Assembly (NCBI GenBank): GCA_003224085.1
Contig: QHYK01000117.1
Span: forward strand, 1,139 to 65,138
Direction: 5' to 3'
DNA: 64,000 bases
DNA from: Acidobacteriota bacterium
Lineage (GTDB): Bacteria; Acidobacteriota; Terriglobia; Acidiferrales; UBA7541
Shown: positions 9,159 to 18,215 of the stretch, piece by piece
How positions within the stretch are numbered: the first letter of the stretch is position 1
Layout: each line of letters opens with the position of its first letter
Position numbers and translations under genes: made by a program
Notes under the pieces: model-generated
What the model was told of the DNA's origin: nothing
The model's database searches: none
Seen by the model: only the letters and a program-made list of their open reading frames with translations

Positions 9159-10268
9159 TCACTCTTCTCCGATGTCTTCCTTCCAGACTTCGGGATGTTC
9201 CTTCACATATTTCGCGAGCAGGTCGATGCATTCGCCAGAGTGGAGGTCAATCACCTCGATGCCATTCTCGCGAAGCCAATCGATTGCGCCTTGAAAATTC
9301 ACCGATTCCCCGACGACCACTGTCCCGATCCCAAATTGGCGAATCAACCCGCTGCAATACCAGCAAGGAGCAAGGGTGGTGACCATGATTTTGTCGCGAT
9401 AGGTTCGCTGGCGGCCGGCGCGGCGAAACGCATCCGTTTCACCGTGCGCGGAAGGGTCGCCTTGCTGCACTCTGCGATTATGGCCTTTACCCAGGAGCTT
9501 TCCTTCACGGGTGAAAAGAGCGGCGCCGATGGGAATTCCACCTTCGGCTAGTCCAACGCGAGCCTCCCTGAGCGCAGTTTGCAGCATCGCTTCGTGTTCT
9601 TCTTCATCCCTAACTGAGTCGGTGGCCATTCCCTTTTTCCCTGTTTGAACGCTTTCTTTATGGCGGCTTGGGGCCGAAGGAAAAGCCCGCAGAAGCATCA
9701 GGTGCGTTGGCCAGAAGAAAACCGCTACACATCCCGCGAGAATAATCGTCAGATGCTCGGGAGCAGGTCCCCAGCCGCGGTGCAGCAGAGGATCCTGAAA
9801 CACAAAGTTCATGTTGAGTTCCGGCGAAAGAAATCGCGAAAAAATGAGCACCGCTCCCGTAATTACCGTTTGCAGAGGCAAGGCCCGGCGGTCGTAGCCC
9901 AGAATTTGCAGCGCCCAGAGTAGCGCGACGGGCAGGCCAATGTGGAAGCAAGAAAGGAGCCGCAGCCACAGTGCGTAATGTGTATCCCACATATACTCTG
10001 TGCCGCCGATGAGATGGTGTCCGGTCACGATTCGCCAGAGCACATCCAGGCTCCACACCACGCCAACAAGAGGCGCAAGCAGCGCCTGGCTGGAAACGAG
10101 CAAGGATTGCCGGAACCACAGCCCTAGGCAAGCGATCACCACGCTGACATCGCACAGGTGCATCATGTTTTTCCAGCCCCAAAACCAGGTGTAGAGAGGG
10201 AACCAGGTCAGCACCCAAATCAGGGCGATCCACCGCGCGACGGTGAAAGCTCTTGTCCCTCCCGGCAT
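9159..10268 (-). CDS. Polytopic membrane domain fused to cytosine-deaminase-like domain
   Basis: A 369-residue protein. Residues about 8-195 hold five to six transmembrane helices (for example LIWVLTWFPLYTWFWGW and ILAGCVAVFFWPTHLMLLRA). Residues 214-369 form a complete zinc nucleoside/cytosine deaminase domain with HGE (H275, E277) and PCWYC (C302, C305), closest in look to the yeast FCY1 cytosine deaminase type. The two parts are in one uninterrupted frame; a separate deaminase could also start internally at Met214 (MATDSV). The ATG at 10268 follows GAGGAGG. A TTG or ATG slightly upstream is possible. Confidence 0.75.
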   Translation of the reverse strand: MPGGTRAFTVARWIALIWVLTWFPLYTWFWGWKNMMHLCDVSVVIACLGLWFRQSLLVSSQALLAPLVGVVWSLDVLWRIVTGHHLIGGTEYMWDTHYALWLRLLSCFHIGLPVALLWALQILGYDRRALPLQTVITGAVLIFSRFLSPELNMNFVFQDPLLHRGWGPAPEHLTIILAGCVAVFFWPTHLMLLRAFPSAPSRHKESVQTGKKGMATDSVRDEEEHEAMLQTALREARVGLAEGGIPIGAALFTREGKLLGKGHNRRVQQGDPSAHGETDAFRRAGRQRTYRDKIMVTTLAPCWYCSGLIRQFGIGTVVVGESVNFQGAIDWLRENGIEVIDLHSGECIDLLAKYVKEHPEVWKEDIGEE

Positions 10269-10358
10269 AGCCTCCTCGACGCCAAGTCCGCCAAAGGCTA
10301 CCATAGGCTCCAATATGGAGCTTGGACTTTCCTACCGGCAATCTCAGCATGACGCAAC

Positions 10359-11600
10359 ATGAACGCTCCATCCCAGCAAAACAGAACCACGCAACGTATC
10401 CTGAGTTGGCTTCAGCAGCGCGAAGGCGAAATGGCCGGTCTGCTGGCCGACCTGGTTGCTGTGCCCACAGAGAATCCTCCGGGGATGCACCATCGCGAGT
10501 TCGTGGAGACACTTGAAACCCGGGTCCGGCCACTGGGTTTGAAATTTGAGCGAATCGACGCGTCTTCGCAAGCCCACGGCGACGAAAATGCTCCAGCTTG
10601 TCTTTCCGCCAACTATGGGCGAGGCGAACGCACGTTCTACTTTCATGGGCACTACGACGTGGTTCCTGCCCAATCCGTGGAGCAGTTCACTCCCCAGCGA
10701 AAAGAACACTTCTTGTTCGGTCGAGGCTCGTGCGACATGAAGGGCGGAATCGTCTCCATGCTCTACGCGACACTGGCCCTCAAGGAGTGCGCCATCGAGA
10801 TGAACGGAAAGATCAATCTAATTCTGGTTCCGGACGAAGAGACCGGAGGCGCTCGCGGGTCTGCAAAGTTGGCACAGCAGGGAATACTGGGAAGAAAAGG
10901 CGTCGGCATGCTGCTGGCAGAGCCGACCAGCGGCGTCGTCTGGAATGCCAACCGCGGAGCGATTTCTGCGCGCGTGCGCGTTTTGGGCAAATCTGCTCAC
11001 GTTGGACTGCAACACCAGGGCGAAAATGCGTTCGAGCGAATGCTTTGCGTCGTCGCGCAGCTTCAACAGCTAAAGCGCGAAGTAGAACAACGAACAACAA
11101 GTTCGAACGTGGGCGCCGGCCAGGCCCGCAATTCCATCCTCATGCTTGGCGGCCAGAGCGGTGGCGGAACAAACTTCAACGTGGTTCCTGAAAACTGCTG
11201 GTTCACGATCGACCGGCGAATCAATCCGGAGGAAAACCTGGGAGAGGAAAAGGCCAGGTTAATCAACGTTTTGCAGGGGTGCCGGAGCCAGGGGGTACCG
11301 CTGGAGTGGGAGATTTTGCAAGAAGGGAACTCCGCCTCCTGCCCCGAAAGGGAAACCGCGGGCCAGGCTCTTGCTCAGGCAATTCTTGAAGTGACGGGCA
11401 CGCCAGCCCGCTTTGAGTTATGCCCCGGACTCCTGGAGACCCGCTTTTACGCCCCGCAAGGCGTTCCCAGTTACGCCTTTGGCCCCGGCCTTCTCTCGGT
11501 TGCGCATGGTCCGAACGAATACGTTGATTTGCGCCGGGTTATTGAATGCGCCCGCATTTACGCTCTCACTGCCGTCAAGATTCTCAATGCCAACAGTTAG
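10359..11600 (+). CDS. M20-family deacetylase/peptidase (ArgE/DapE-like)
   Basis: A 413-residue zinc hydrolase. The dinuclear-metal motifs are HGHYDVVP, GRGSCDMKGG (bridging Asp) and PDEETGG (catalytic Glu pair), with a late His in SVAHGPNEYVD. A lid domain with the conserved His (SAHVGLQHQGENAF) lies in the middle. Relatives remove acyl groups from amino acids (acetylornithine, succinyl-DAP) or cleave dipeptides. No arginine or lysine biosynthesis genes are nearby, so the substrate is not assignable. It is divergent from the membrane-deaminase gene. Confidence 0.88.
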   Translation: MNAPSQQNRTTQRILSWLQQREGEMAGLLADLVAVPTENPPGMHHREFVETLETRVRPLGLKFERIDASSQAHGDENAPACLSANYGRGERTFYFHGHYDVVPAQSVEQFTPQRKEHFLFGRGSCDMKGGIVSMLYATLALKECAIEMNGKINLILVPDEETGGARGSAKLAQQGILGRKGVGMLLAEPTSGVVWNANRGAISARVRVLGKSAHVGLQHQGENAFERMLCVVAQLQQLKREVEQRTTSSNVGAGQARNSILMLGGQSGGGTNFNVVPENCWFTIDRRINPEENLGEEKARLINVLQGCRSQGVPLEWEILQEGNSASCPERETAGQALAQAILEVTGTPARFELCPGLLETRFYAPQGVPSYAFGPGLLSVAHGPNEYVDLRRVIECARIYALTAVKILNANS

Positions 11601-11684
11601 CGAACAAAAATTGACCTGTCCTTCGAGTTCAGAGCTCAGACCAAAGGACAGGCCTGCAAGAATGAATCCCTGCTAAATTCCTGA

Positions 11685-12077
11685 ATGGAAATAGCTTATT
11701 TGGGGCGCGAACCGTCTTATTTGATACATCACGTTAGGGTTCCGTGGTCCAAAAGTACTATTCACGTTTCCCGCAAATTTGCTCATGATCTGGGAAGTAT
11801 GCCGAATCTCTACTTTTGCCAGCCGCACGCCAAAAACCAGGGAATGTTAAGGGCTGTTCTTTCCGTGAATGAGTGTGAAGCTGTCATCAAGCAGCATCTA
11901 GCGACGTACGTCGGCGAGGATTTTCCCCGGCTTGACAAAGATCCGGCAACCGCGGCTGATTTTGCGGTCATCTGCTTCCACCCTGAGGAGAAAACGGCCG
12001 CCTGGCGCCCCGGCTACTATCGCCTGGACTCGGATCTGAACAAGTTAAACGAGTCCCTGCTCGCCCTCTCGCGCTAA
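11685..12077 (+). CDS. Conserved hypothetical protein
   Basis: A 130-residue soluble protein with no family I can name. It has a mixed alpha/beta pattern (RAVLSVNECEAVIKQHLATY, then FAVICFHPEEKTAAW) and no signal peptide. It starts at ATG 11685, 84 bases after the M20 hydrolase in the same direction. The open frame and balanced composition support it being real. Confidence 0.55.
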   Translation: MEIAYLGREPSYLIHHVRVPWSKSTIHVSRKFAHDLGSMPNLYFCQPHAKNQGMLRAVLSVNECEAVIKQHLATYVGEDFPRLDKDPATAADFAVICFHPEEKTAAWRPGYYRLDSDLNKLNESLLALSR

Positions 12078-12593
12078 TTACGCTTGCCTTCCGCCGCCAG
12101 GGTGCGGTTTTCGCCAACGTTTCTTGATTGGCCCGTAGGGAAGCCTATTGATGACTAGGCTACACCGTAGAAGTCCGGGTCTATCGACCGCTTCACCAGC
12201 GCAGATAGTTCATGCGCCGGTCCAAAAGCAGGCTGTCGCCAAGTCGGCTTGCAGGCGAAGAGCCAGAAAGCCACTCAACGTGCAGCATTTCAATTAGCTG
12301 CGGCACGGCAAGTCTCAAAGCCCGTTAGCGGTGATGCAGCGGCGCTGGATCGCAAGCGGAAAACGCCTGCTGGCAATCCTCCAAAGCAGTAGGCTGGACC
12401 CGAGGAAAACCCAGTCCCGACAAATGTTTGCGGCTCGAACCCGGCTCCCTTGTATCCTCCCTTGTATCCCTGGGAGGCAGAACTGCGCGAACCTTGCTGC
12501 TTGCGTGTCATTTCCTCAGAAAGTCCGTGACGGAAACAATTTTCCCAACGTACCATCAACTTCAAGAGTCCTCTCAGAGAGAGAGAGAGTCCC
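12078..12593. other. Intergenic, no gene recognised
   Basis: About 515 bases without a convincing gene. Features seen: a short tandem repeat of CCTTGTATCC near 12450-12472, and a GAGAGAGAGAG tract just before the PilZ start at 12594 that probably serves as a ribosome site. I looked for a c-di-GMP riboswitch because the next gene has PilZ domains, but could not fit the GEMM consensus. Confidence 0.4.
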
Positions 12594-13493
12594 ATGCCTC
12601 CCGAAGGTGTGCGCCGAAGCAGCCGTATTCCCAAACAGATGGATATCCTTTTGGTTGGCAGCGACACCGAAGGTAAGGTCTTCTCGGAAAAAACGAAGAC
12701 GGTGCTCCTCAGCAAGCACGGAGCGGGCATCGTTTCTCGCTACAAGCTTTCCGCCGAGCAGGAACTGATTCTTCGCCGCCTGGATACGAATAAAGAGACG
12801 GAAGTGCGTCTTGTGGGCCAGATTGGGGAAGAATCGGACGTCTACACCTATGGCGTAGCCTTTCTGGACACGACGCAAGACTTCTGGGACATCCAATTCC
12901 CTGTGCCATCCGAGGCCGAAAAAGAAATGCGTGTCGTGTCGCTGCAATGCGGAAGCTGCCAGGCGCGCGAAACCATCGAACAAAGTGACTTGGAGTCTGA
13001 CGTTTATCTGGTCAATGAAGGAATTGTCCGCTACTGCAAGAAATGCGGCTCGTCTACATTCTGGAAACGCGCCTCGGAGGATGCCGAAGAGGCGCCGGTT
13101 GTGGTGGAGATGGTCCAAAGCCGCTGCATGGGCTGGTCTGACGAGGAGGAACAGGCGCCCTCTCCCATTGCCGTCGCGGCTCCCCCGGAGCCGGCGCCCG
13201 CCACCGGCCGGGAAAACCGCCGCAAGCACGTGCGCACGAAGGTGAGTTTCAAGGCTTGTGTCCGGAGCCACGCTCACGGCGACGACATTGTGACTTGTGA
13301 AGACGTTTCCCGCGGCGGATTATGCTTCAAGAGCCGGAAAGAGTATCCCGAAAAATTCAAAATCGAAGTTGCCGCGCCGTACACGCCCGGGGTACTCAAT
13401 TTGTTTATCCCCGCCGAGATCGTCCACGTGCATGAGCTAAAAAACGAAAAGAACTTTCGCTGCGGCGTGGCCTATTTGAAGAGCCCTAACTAA
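12594..13493 (+). CDS. Two-PilZ-domain protein with zinc-ribbon insert
   Basis: A 299-residue cytosolic protein. Residues 1-105 form a divergent PilZ-like domain (RRSSR, but the second motif is lost: SKHGAG). Residues 118-155 carry two Cys pairs, CGSCQ and CKKCG, spaced like a zinc ribbon. After an Ala/Pro linker, residues 205-299 form a second PilZ domain with both c-di-GMP motifs intact (RKHVR and EDVSRGG). The C-terminal domain therefore probably binds c-di-GMP, while the first and the zinc ribbon may contact partners. The nearest paralogue here is the single-domain gene at 4392. Confidence 0.8.
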   Translation: MPPEGVRRSSRIPKQMDILLVGSDTEGKVFSEKTKTVLLSKHGAGIVSRYKLSAEQELILRRLDTNKETEVRLVGQIGEESDVYTYGVAFLDTTQDFWDIQFPVPSEAEKEMRVVSLQCGSCQARETIEQSDLESDVYLVNEGIVRYCKKCGSSTFWKRASEDAEEAPVVVEMVQSRCMGWSDEEEQAPSPIAVAAPPEPAPATGRENRRKHVRTKVSFKACVRSHAHGDDIVTCEDVSRGGLCFKSRKEYPEKFKIEVAAPYTPGVLNLFIPAEIVHVHELKNEKNFRCGVAYLKSPN

Positions 13494-13535
13494 GCGGTAG
13501 CCCGAAGCAAGTGGCGCTCCGGATCGTTGTTGGTC

Positions 13536-13928
13536 TCAGAGGTTCGAAGAGTCAAACGGTTTCGGGAACAAAACTCGCATTCGAATCACTTCCATCTTTC
13601 CTTTGAGATTGGCCAGGATCACCGGTACGTCGCCACAGAATTCCCAGATGAGCTGGCGGCACGCGCCGCAGGGCGGCGTCAGCGTGTCTGTGTCGGTCAC
13701 TACGGCAATGGCATCGAAGCCGCGTTCGCCTTCGCTGATGGCTTTGAAAATGGCCACGCGTTCGGCGCAAACCGTCAGGCCGTAAGTTGCGTTCTCCACG
13801 TTGCACCCGCCAAAAACTCTGCCGGAAGCTGCACGCAACGCGGCGCCAACGCGAAAATTCGAATACGGTGCGTGAGCATTCTCTCGCGCTTGTTTGGCTG
13901 CGGAAATCAAAATGTCATATTCGCCCAC
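13536..13928 (-). CDS. cdd: Cytidine deaminase
   Basis: A 130-residue tetrameric-type cytidine deaminase that converts (deoxy)cytidine to (deoxy)uridine. Zinc and catalytic motifs are present: CNVENA, TVCAERVA (with the proton-shuttling Glu) and PPCGACRQ. It starts with GTG at 13928. It is the last gene of a minus-strand operon, 36 bases after the purine nucleoside phosphorylase, and works with the upstream transporter and phosphorylases in nucleoside salvage. Confidence 0.95.
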   Translation of the reverse strand: MGEYDILISAAKQARENAHAPYSNFRVGAALRAASGRVFGGCNVENATYGLTVCAERVAIFKAISEGERGFDAIAVVTDTDTLTPPCGACRQLIWEFCGDVPVILANLKGKMEVIRMRVLFPKPFDSSNL

Positions 13929-13964
13929 CGCTCTTCCTTCGTTACGGTAGTTGCGCCCAGATCT

Positions 13965-14888
13965 TCATCTAATCTCTTCGGCAATGCGCGGAATCACGGC
14001 TTTCAACAAATTAATGAACTGACCCTTTACGCGCTCCGCCGTTTCCAGCACTTCGACATGGTTGAGTGGCTGATCCAGAATCCCCGCTGCCGCGTTGGTC
14101 ACACAGGAAATGCCAAGCACTGGCAATCCGCTGTGCCGCGCGGCGATGACTTCCGGAACTGTAGACATGCCAACCAGATCAGCGCCGATGGTTCGCAGAT
14201 AGCGAATCTCCGCCGAGGTTTCGTAACTTGGTCCCGGAAGCGCGGCGTACACGCCTTCGTACATGCCGATGCCCAGGCGGTTTCCCTCGCCCACAGCTAT
14301 CTCGCGAAATCTTTTGTCGTATGCATTGGTCATGTCATGAAAACGCAAGCCGAACCGCTCATCGTTGGGACCGGTCAGCGGATTGACGCCCTGCAAATTG
14401 ATGTGGTCGCTGATGACTACGAGCCGCCCTTGCGTGAATTCGCGTTTGATGCCTCCCGCTGCGTTAGTCAGAATGACTGCCTTCACTCCCATGCGCGCGA
14501 ACACACGAATCGGGAACACGACTTGCTTCGCCGAATATCCTTCATAAAGATGCACGCGGCCTTGCATTCCTGCTACGGGCACGGCTCCCACTTTTCCAAC
14601 AACCAGCTTACCTGCGTGGCCGATAGCCGTTGACCGAGGGAAATAGGGAATCTCCGCGTACGGGATTTTCATGGCGCTTGTAAATTCGTCGGCAAAGGGG
14701 CCCAATCCTGAGCCCAGAACCAGTGCGATCTGCGGCCGAAGTGGGGTCCGGGAAAAAATAAAATCGGCGGCCAAGCTGGCGCGCTCAAATTCCCCTGGAA
14801 TCGTGGAGTCCTTTTCCGAAACATCCCCACGCCTTTTTGACACGATTTTCTTCTTTACTATTTTTTGCGGGCCTTTCTTCGGACTCAT
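13965..14888 (-). CDS. punA: Purine nucleoside phosphorylase (trimeric type)
   Basis: A 307-residue enzyme that phosphorolyses inosine/guanosine-type nucleosides to base and ribose-1-phosphate. Family motifs: GSGLGPFAD, IGHAGKLVVG, GRVHLYEGY, TNAAGGI, GVYAALPGPSYET and VGMSTVPEVIAARH. An N-terminal Lys-rich extension (residues 1-25) precedes the core. The ATG at 14888 overlaps the NupC stop by four bases (ATGA), fixing the start although the frame is open further upstream. Confidence 0.92.
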   Translation of the reverse strand: MSPKKGPQKIVKKKIVSKRRGDVSEKDSTIPGEFERASLAADFIFSRTPLRPQIALVLGSGLGPFADEFTSAMKIPYAEIPYFPRSTAIGHAGKLVVGKVGAVPVAGMQGRVHLYEGYSAKQVVFPIRVFARMGVKAVILTNAAGGIKREFTQGRLVVISDHINLQGVNPLTGPNDERFGLRFHDMTNAYDKRFREIAVGEGNRLGIGMYEGVYAALPGPSYETSAEIRYLRTIGADLVGMSTVPEVIAARHSGLPVLGISCVTNAAAGILDQPLNHVEVLETAERVKGQFINLLKAVIPRIAEEIR

Positions 14889-16102
14889 GTGAACATTCCG
14901 ACGATAGAGGCGGACATCAGGTTGGCCATAGTGCCGGCAAGCATCGCGCGGATGCCGAATCTGGCAAGCTGCCCGCGCTGTTCCGGTGCCAGTGCTCCAA
15001 TCCCTCCGATCTGAATGCCAATCGAGCTGAAGTTCGCGAAACCGCACAGCGCAAAAGTAGCGATCGTGAACGATCGCGGATCAAGCGTAGCTTTCAGCGT
15101 TCCCAGTTGCTGGAAGGCCACCAGCTCATTGATGACCATGCGCGTACCCAGCAAGTTGCCCATGATTTTGCAATCATGCCAGGGTATTCCTATGACCCAG
15201 GCAATCGGAGAAAGAACCCAGCCGAATACGCGTTGCAAGCTGTCAGGAAACCAGGCGAAGTGGTTGTGGCCCCAACCCATCATGGCATTCACCAGCGCAA
15301 GCAGTGCGATGAACGTCACCAGCATTGCGGCAACGTTTAGCGCGAGGTGCAGACCGTCGCCTGTGCCGCGGGAAATGGCCCCGAGAACGTTCGGCTCCTT
15401 TTCCATTTTTGGCATTTCCACGTGTCCCGCTGTCAGCGATTCCTCGGTCTCCGGCACCAGCATCTTGGCCATCAGCAGAGTGCCCGGAGCGGTCATGATG
15501 ACCGCCGCTAGCAGGTGTTTGGCCTCAATGCCAAACGCGATGTACGCCGCCATGATGCCGCCGGAAACGTGCGCCATTCCGCTGGTCATCACGCACATCA
15601 ATTCGGATTTTGTAAGTTTGTTGAGGAATGGCCGGATCGTTAGCGGGGCCTCCGTTTGCCCCATGAAGATGCTTGCGGCAACGTTCAGTGATTCCGCGCC
15701 GCTCGCTCCCATCACTCGCGTCATCAGCCAGGCGGCACCCCGAATAATAAGTTGCATCACTCCGATGTGATAAAGCACGGCAAAAAACGCAGCAATAAAG
15801 ATGATCGTGGGGAGCACTTGAAAGGCAAACGAAAAACCGAACGACGAAACTTTTTTGCCAATTTCCCCGAACACGAATTCGGAGCCGACATAGGAAAAGC
15901 TCAGCAGGCGGTTTACCGCGTTGCCCGCCGCTTGAAAGATTTCGCGGCCGGTATCAAAGCGCAGTACAAAAAAGGCAAAGGAAGTTTGCAGCCCGAGCCC
16001 CCAAAGGACTGTTTTCAAGCGTATGGCTTTGCGGTCGGTGGAGAACAGGTATGCCAAACCAATCATGGTGCCCAGGCCAAGTAATCCCACGAATCGTTCC
16101 AT
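14885..16102 (-). CDS. nupC: Concentrative nucleoside transporter, NupC family
   Basis: A 405-residue inner-membrane symporter (H+ or Na+) that imports nucleosides. CNT motifs are recognisable: GQTEAPLTIRPFL in the substrate site, KLTKSELMCVMTSGMAHVSGG, and KIMGNLLGTRMVINELVAF. The ATG at 16102 follows AAAGGAG. It is second in the salvage operon, between thymidine phosphorylase and PNP, so imported nucleosides are handed directly to phosphorolysis. Confidence 0.94.
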   Translation of the reverse strand: MERFVGLLGLGTMIGLAYLFSTDRKAIRLKTVLWGLGLQTSFAFFVLRFDTGREIFQAAGNAVNRLLSFSYVGSEFVFGEIGKKVSSFGFSFAFQVLPTIIFIAAFFAVLYHIGVMQLIIRGAAWLMTRVMGASGAESLNVAASIFMGQTEAPLTIRPFLNKLTKSELMCVMTSGMAHVSGGIMAAYIAFGIEAKHLLAAVIMTAPGTLLMAKMLVPETEESLTAGHVEMPKMEKEPNVLGAISRGTGDGLHLALNVAAMLVTFIALLALVNAMMGWGHNHFAWFPDSLQRVFGWVLSPIAWVIGIPWHDCKIMGNLLGTRMVINELVAFQQLGTLKATLDPRSFTIATFALCGFANFSSIGIQIGGIGALAPEQRGQLARFGIRAMLAGTMANLMSASIVGMFT

Positions 16103-16153
16103 TCGTTCTCCTTTATAATCTCCGCCTTGAACAATTCAAATGCCACGAAACAC

Positions 16154-17464
16154 TCAGGCGCCAATAATCCGCCGCACCAGTGGCCGCTTTTCCAGCGGCG
16201 CCCGTTCACTCACTACATAACTGTTTCCAATGAGATTCTTGGCTTCGGTCAGTTTCGCGTCGCTATTGTAATGAATCGTCACCAGTTTTTCGTTTTTTCC
16301 CACGCGATCGCCAATGCGCTTGTGAAATTCCAATCCGACGGCGGGGTCAATTTTGTCTTCCTTCTTTTCGCGCCCGCCTCCGAGCATAGCCAGCGCCGTT
16401 CCTAGCTGCTCGCAATTCGCAACATCGATAAAGCCTGCGGCCGGGCTGACGACCTGGGCGTGAAACCGCGCCTGCGGCAGTCGCCCCGGCTCGTCCACAA
16501 CGCGCTCGTCTCCTCCTTGCAGGCGAATCCCTTGGCGGAATTTCTCGAGCGCCTGTCCCGTGGCCACCATCGTTTCCGCCAGGCGTCGGCCCTCCTCCAC
16601 GCCAGGCGTCCTCGCGCCTAGAAAAAACATCCACGCCGACAGTTCCAGACTTAGCTCTCGCAAGTCTGGCGGCCCCTGGCCCTTGAGCACTTCTATCGAT
16701 TCCCACACTTCATTGGAGTGTCCAGCCATGCGCCCCAACGGCTGATCCATGTTCGTAATCAGTGCCACCACTTTCTTCCCCACGCGCTTCCCGGTCTCCA
16801 CCATCACCTCGGCCAGCCGCACGGAATCTTCTTCTTTCTTCATGAACGCGCCTGAGCCGGTCTTCACATCCAGCACCAGCGCATCAATTCCTTCCGCCAG
16901 CTTCTTGCTCATGATGGAGGCGCAAATCAGCCCGACATTTTCGACCGTCGACGTTACATCGCGCAGCGCATAAATCTTTTTGTCTGCTGGGGCAATTTCT
17001 GCCGTTTGACCAATCAAACCCATGCCACATTCGCGCAGAACGCGGCGGAATTCCGCCAGGGACAAATTCACGTTGAAGCCCGGAATCGCTTCCAGCTTGT
17101 CGAGCGTCCCGCCGGTATGCCCCAGTCCGCGTCCGCTGATCATCGGCACGGTAAGCCCGCCCGCCGAGACAATAGGAGCCAGAATCAGCGAAGTTTTATC
17201 TCCCACGCCTCCCGTCGAGTGCTTGTCCACTTTTTTTCCCGGAATTTCCGAGTGGCTTAAGACCTCTCCGGAGTGCAGCATCGCTTCGGTCAGCGCCGCG
17301 ATTTCCGCGCGGTTCAACCCGCGAATCCACGCGGCCATCAGCCACGACGCCATCTGGTAATCAGGGATTTCTCCGCGCGTGTAGCCGGACACGAGGAAGT
17401 CAATTTCTTCGCGGGAAAGCTCCCCGGAATCGCGTTTTTTGCGGATCAAGTCGACGGCGCGCAT
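16154..17464 (-). CDS. deoA: Thymidine/pyrimidine-nucleoside phosphorylase
   Basis: A 436-residue enzyme of the thymidine phosphorylase family. It begins MRAVDLIRKKRDSGELS and carries the signature DKHSTGGVGDKTSL, the phosphate/nucleoside loop SGRGLGHTGGTLDKLE and DVKTGSGAFMK. It splits thymidine/uridine into base and (deoxy)ribose-1-phosphate. I choose the ATG at 17464 from the family N-terminus; 13 further codons are open upstream. It is first gene of the operon deoA-nupC-punA-cdd (51, -4 and 36 base spacings). DeoA versus Pdp specificity cannot be decided by eye. Confidence 0.92.
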   Translation of the reverse strand: MRAVDLIRKKRDSGELSREEIDFLVSGYTRGEIPDYQMASWLMAAWIRGLNRAEIAALTEAMLHSGEVLSHSEIPGKKVDKHSTGGVGDKTSLILAPIVSAGGLTVPMISGRGLGHTGGTLDKLEAIPGFNVNLSLAEFRRVLRECGMGLIGQTAEIAPADKKIYALRDVTSTVENVGLICASIMSKKLAEGIDALVLDVKTGSGAFMKKEEDSVRLAEVMVETGKRVGKKVVALITNMDQPLGRMAGHSNEVWESIEVLKGQGPPDLRELSLELSAWMFFLGARTPGVEEGRRLAETMVATGQALEKFRQGIRLQGGDERVVDEPGRLPQARFHAQVVSPAAGFIDVANCEQLGTALAMLGGGREKKEDKIDPAVGLEFHKRIGDRVGKNEKLVTIHYNSDAKLTEAKNLIGNSYVVSERAPLEKRPLVRRIIGA

Positions 17465-17539
17465 GCGTGTGGAAGCGTTGGGAGCGTAGCATCCGCTCCA
17501 CATAGCGTCAACGAAAGGCCTGCGCCAGATATAGAACGG

Positions 17540-18061
17540 CTAAAGCGGTTGCCCCACGTCCGGCGGCAGGCTGGTGTTTTGCCCGGAGATCACGTGCCAG
17601 CCGCCCGCCCCGTTCAAATAAACGTGCATGGCGCGCATCTGGTGGGTTACGTTCTGCCCCTTAATGACGCTTCTCGAAGACCAAAGACACATCGCAATAG
17701 CCATGTCCTGGTAAATGCGGACTTTGATGTCGGATGCGATGAAGCTTTGGTACGTGACCGCAGGGGCTTCCACGACCGCTATCCATTGCTGTTTGTTCAC
17801 GGTCTGGCCATGAGAAAGTGTGCCGGCAAAATCATCGCCATACACTCGGCGGAAAAAGGTCCCGTTGCTTGCCTGGATGGCTCGGGCGCCTTCTCTCTCT
17901 AGGCTGACAATCTCTTGCCGTTGCACTTCCGGGTCCGTGTTCGCGGTGTAGCACCGCTCTACGCAGGCCTGCCTCCAGGCTTCTGGCCTGACCTGCCCTT
18001 GGGAAACGAGCGCAAGCGCAATCCCGATAATCACAACAGCGAGCCCCGCAATCCTCTTCAT
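17540..18061 (-). CDS. Secreted SnoaL/DUF4440-like protein
   Basis: A 173-residue protein with a cleavable signal (residues 1-20, LAVVIIGIALALVSQG) and an NTF2-like cone fold typical of the SnoaL/DUF4440 group (RRVYGDDFAGTLSHGQTVNK, then a C-terminal WHVISGQNTSL strand). Two cysteines close together (CVERCYT) may form a disulfide. Such exported proteins are common in Acidobacteriota; no reaction can be assigned. It lies just upstream of the nucleoside operon but 75 bases apart. Confidence 0.75.
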   Translation of the reverse strand: MKRIAGLAVVIIGIALALVSQGQVRPEAWRQACVERCYTANTDPEVQRQEIVSLEREGARAIQASNGTFFRRVYGDDFAGTLSHGQTVNKQQWIAVVEAPAVTYQSFIASDIKVRIYQDMAIAMCLWSSRSVIKGQNVTHQMRAMHVYLNGAGGWHVISGQNTSLPPDVGQPL

Positions 18062-18215
18062 GGCGGAAAATCTCCTTCACCCATTGCTGCACTGCAAAAT
18101 TATAAGAGAAAAGGAATCCGCGAATTTCCTTCATTCAGCGTAAGTGTCGAATTTGCTAGAATCTTGCTCGGTCCAGTTCACCCGAAAACATGGTTTGGCG
18201 CAGGAGAGAATTGGC

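Noticed and set aside
12160-12470. Possible riboswitch (GEMM c-di-GMP or cobalamin) or tRNA-like segment upstream of the PilZ gene
   Set aside because: Fragments such as GGCTCGAACCCGG and TCAAAGCCCG resemble parts of these RNAs, but the conserved cores and pairings could not be fitted.
13527-14633. Plus-strand ORF of 368 codons over the cdd and punA genes
   Set aside because: It is antisense to two well-supported salvage enzymes and has shadow-type composition.
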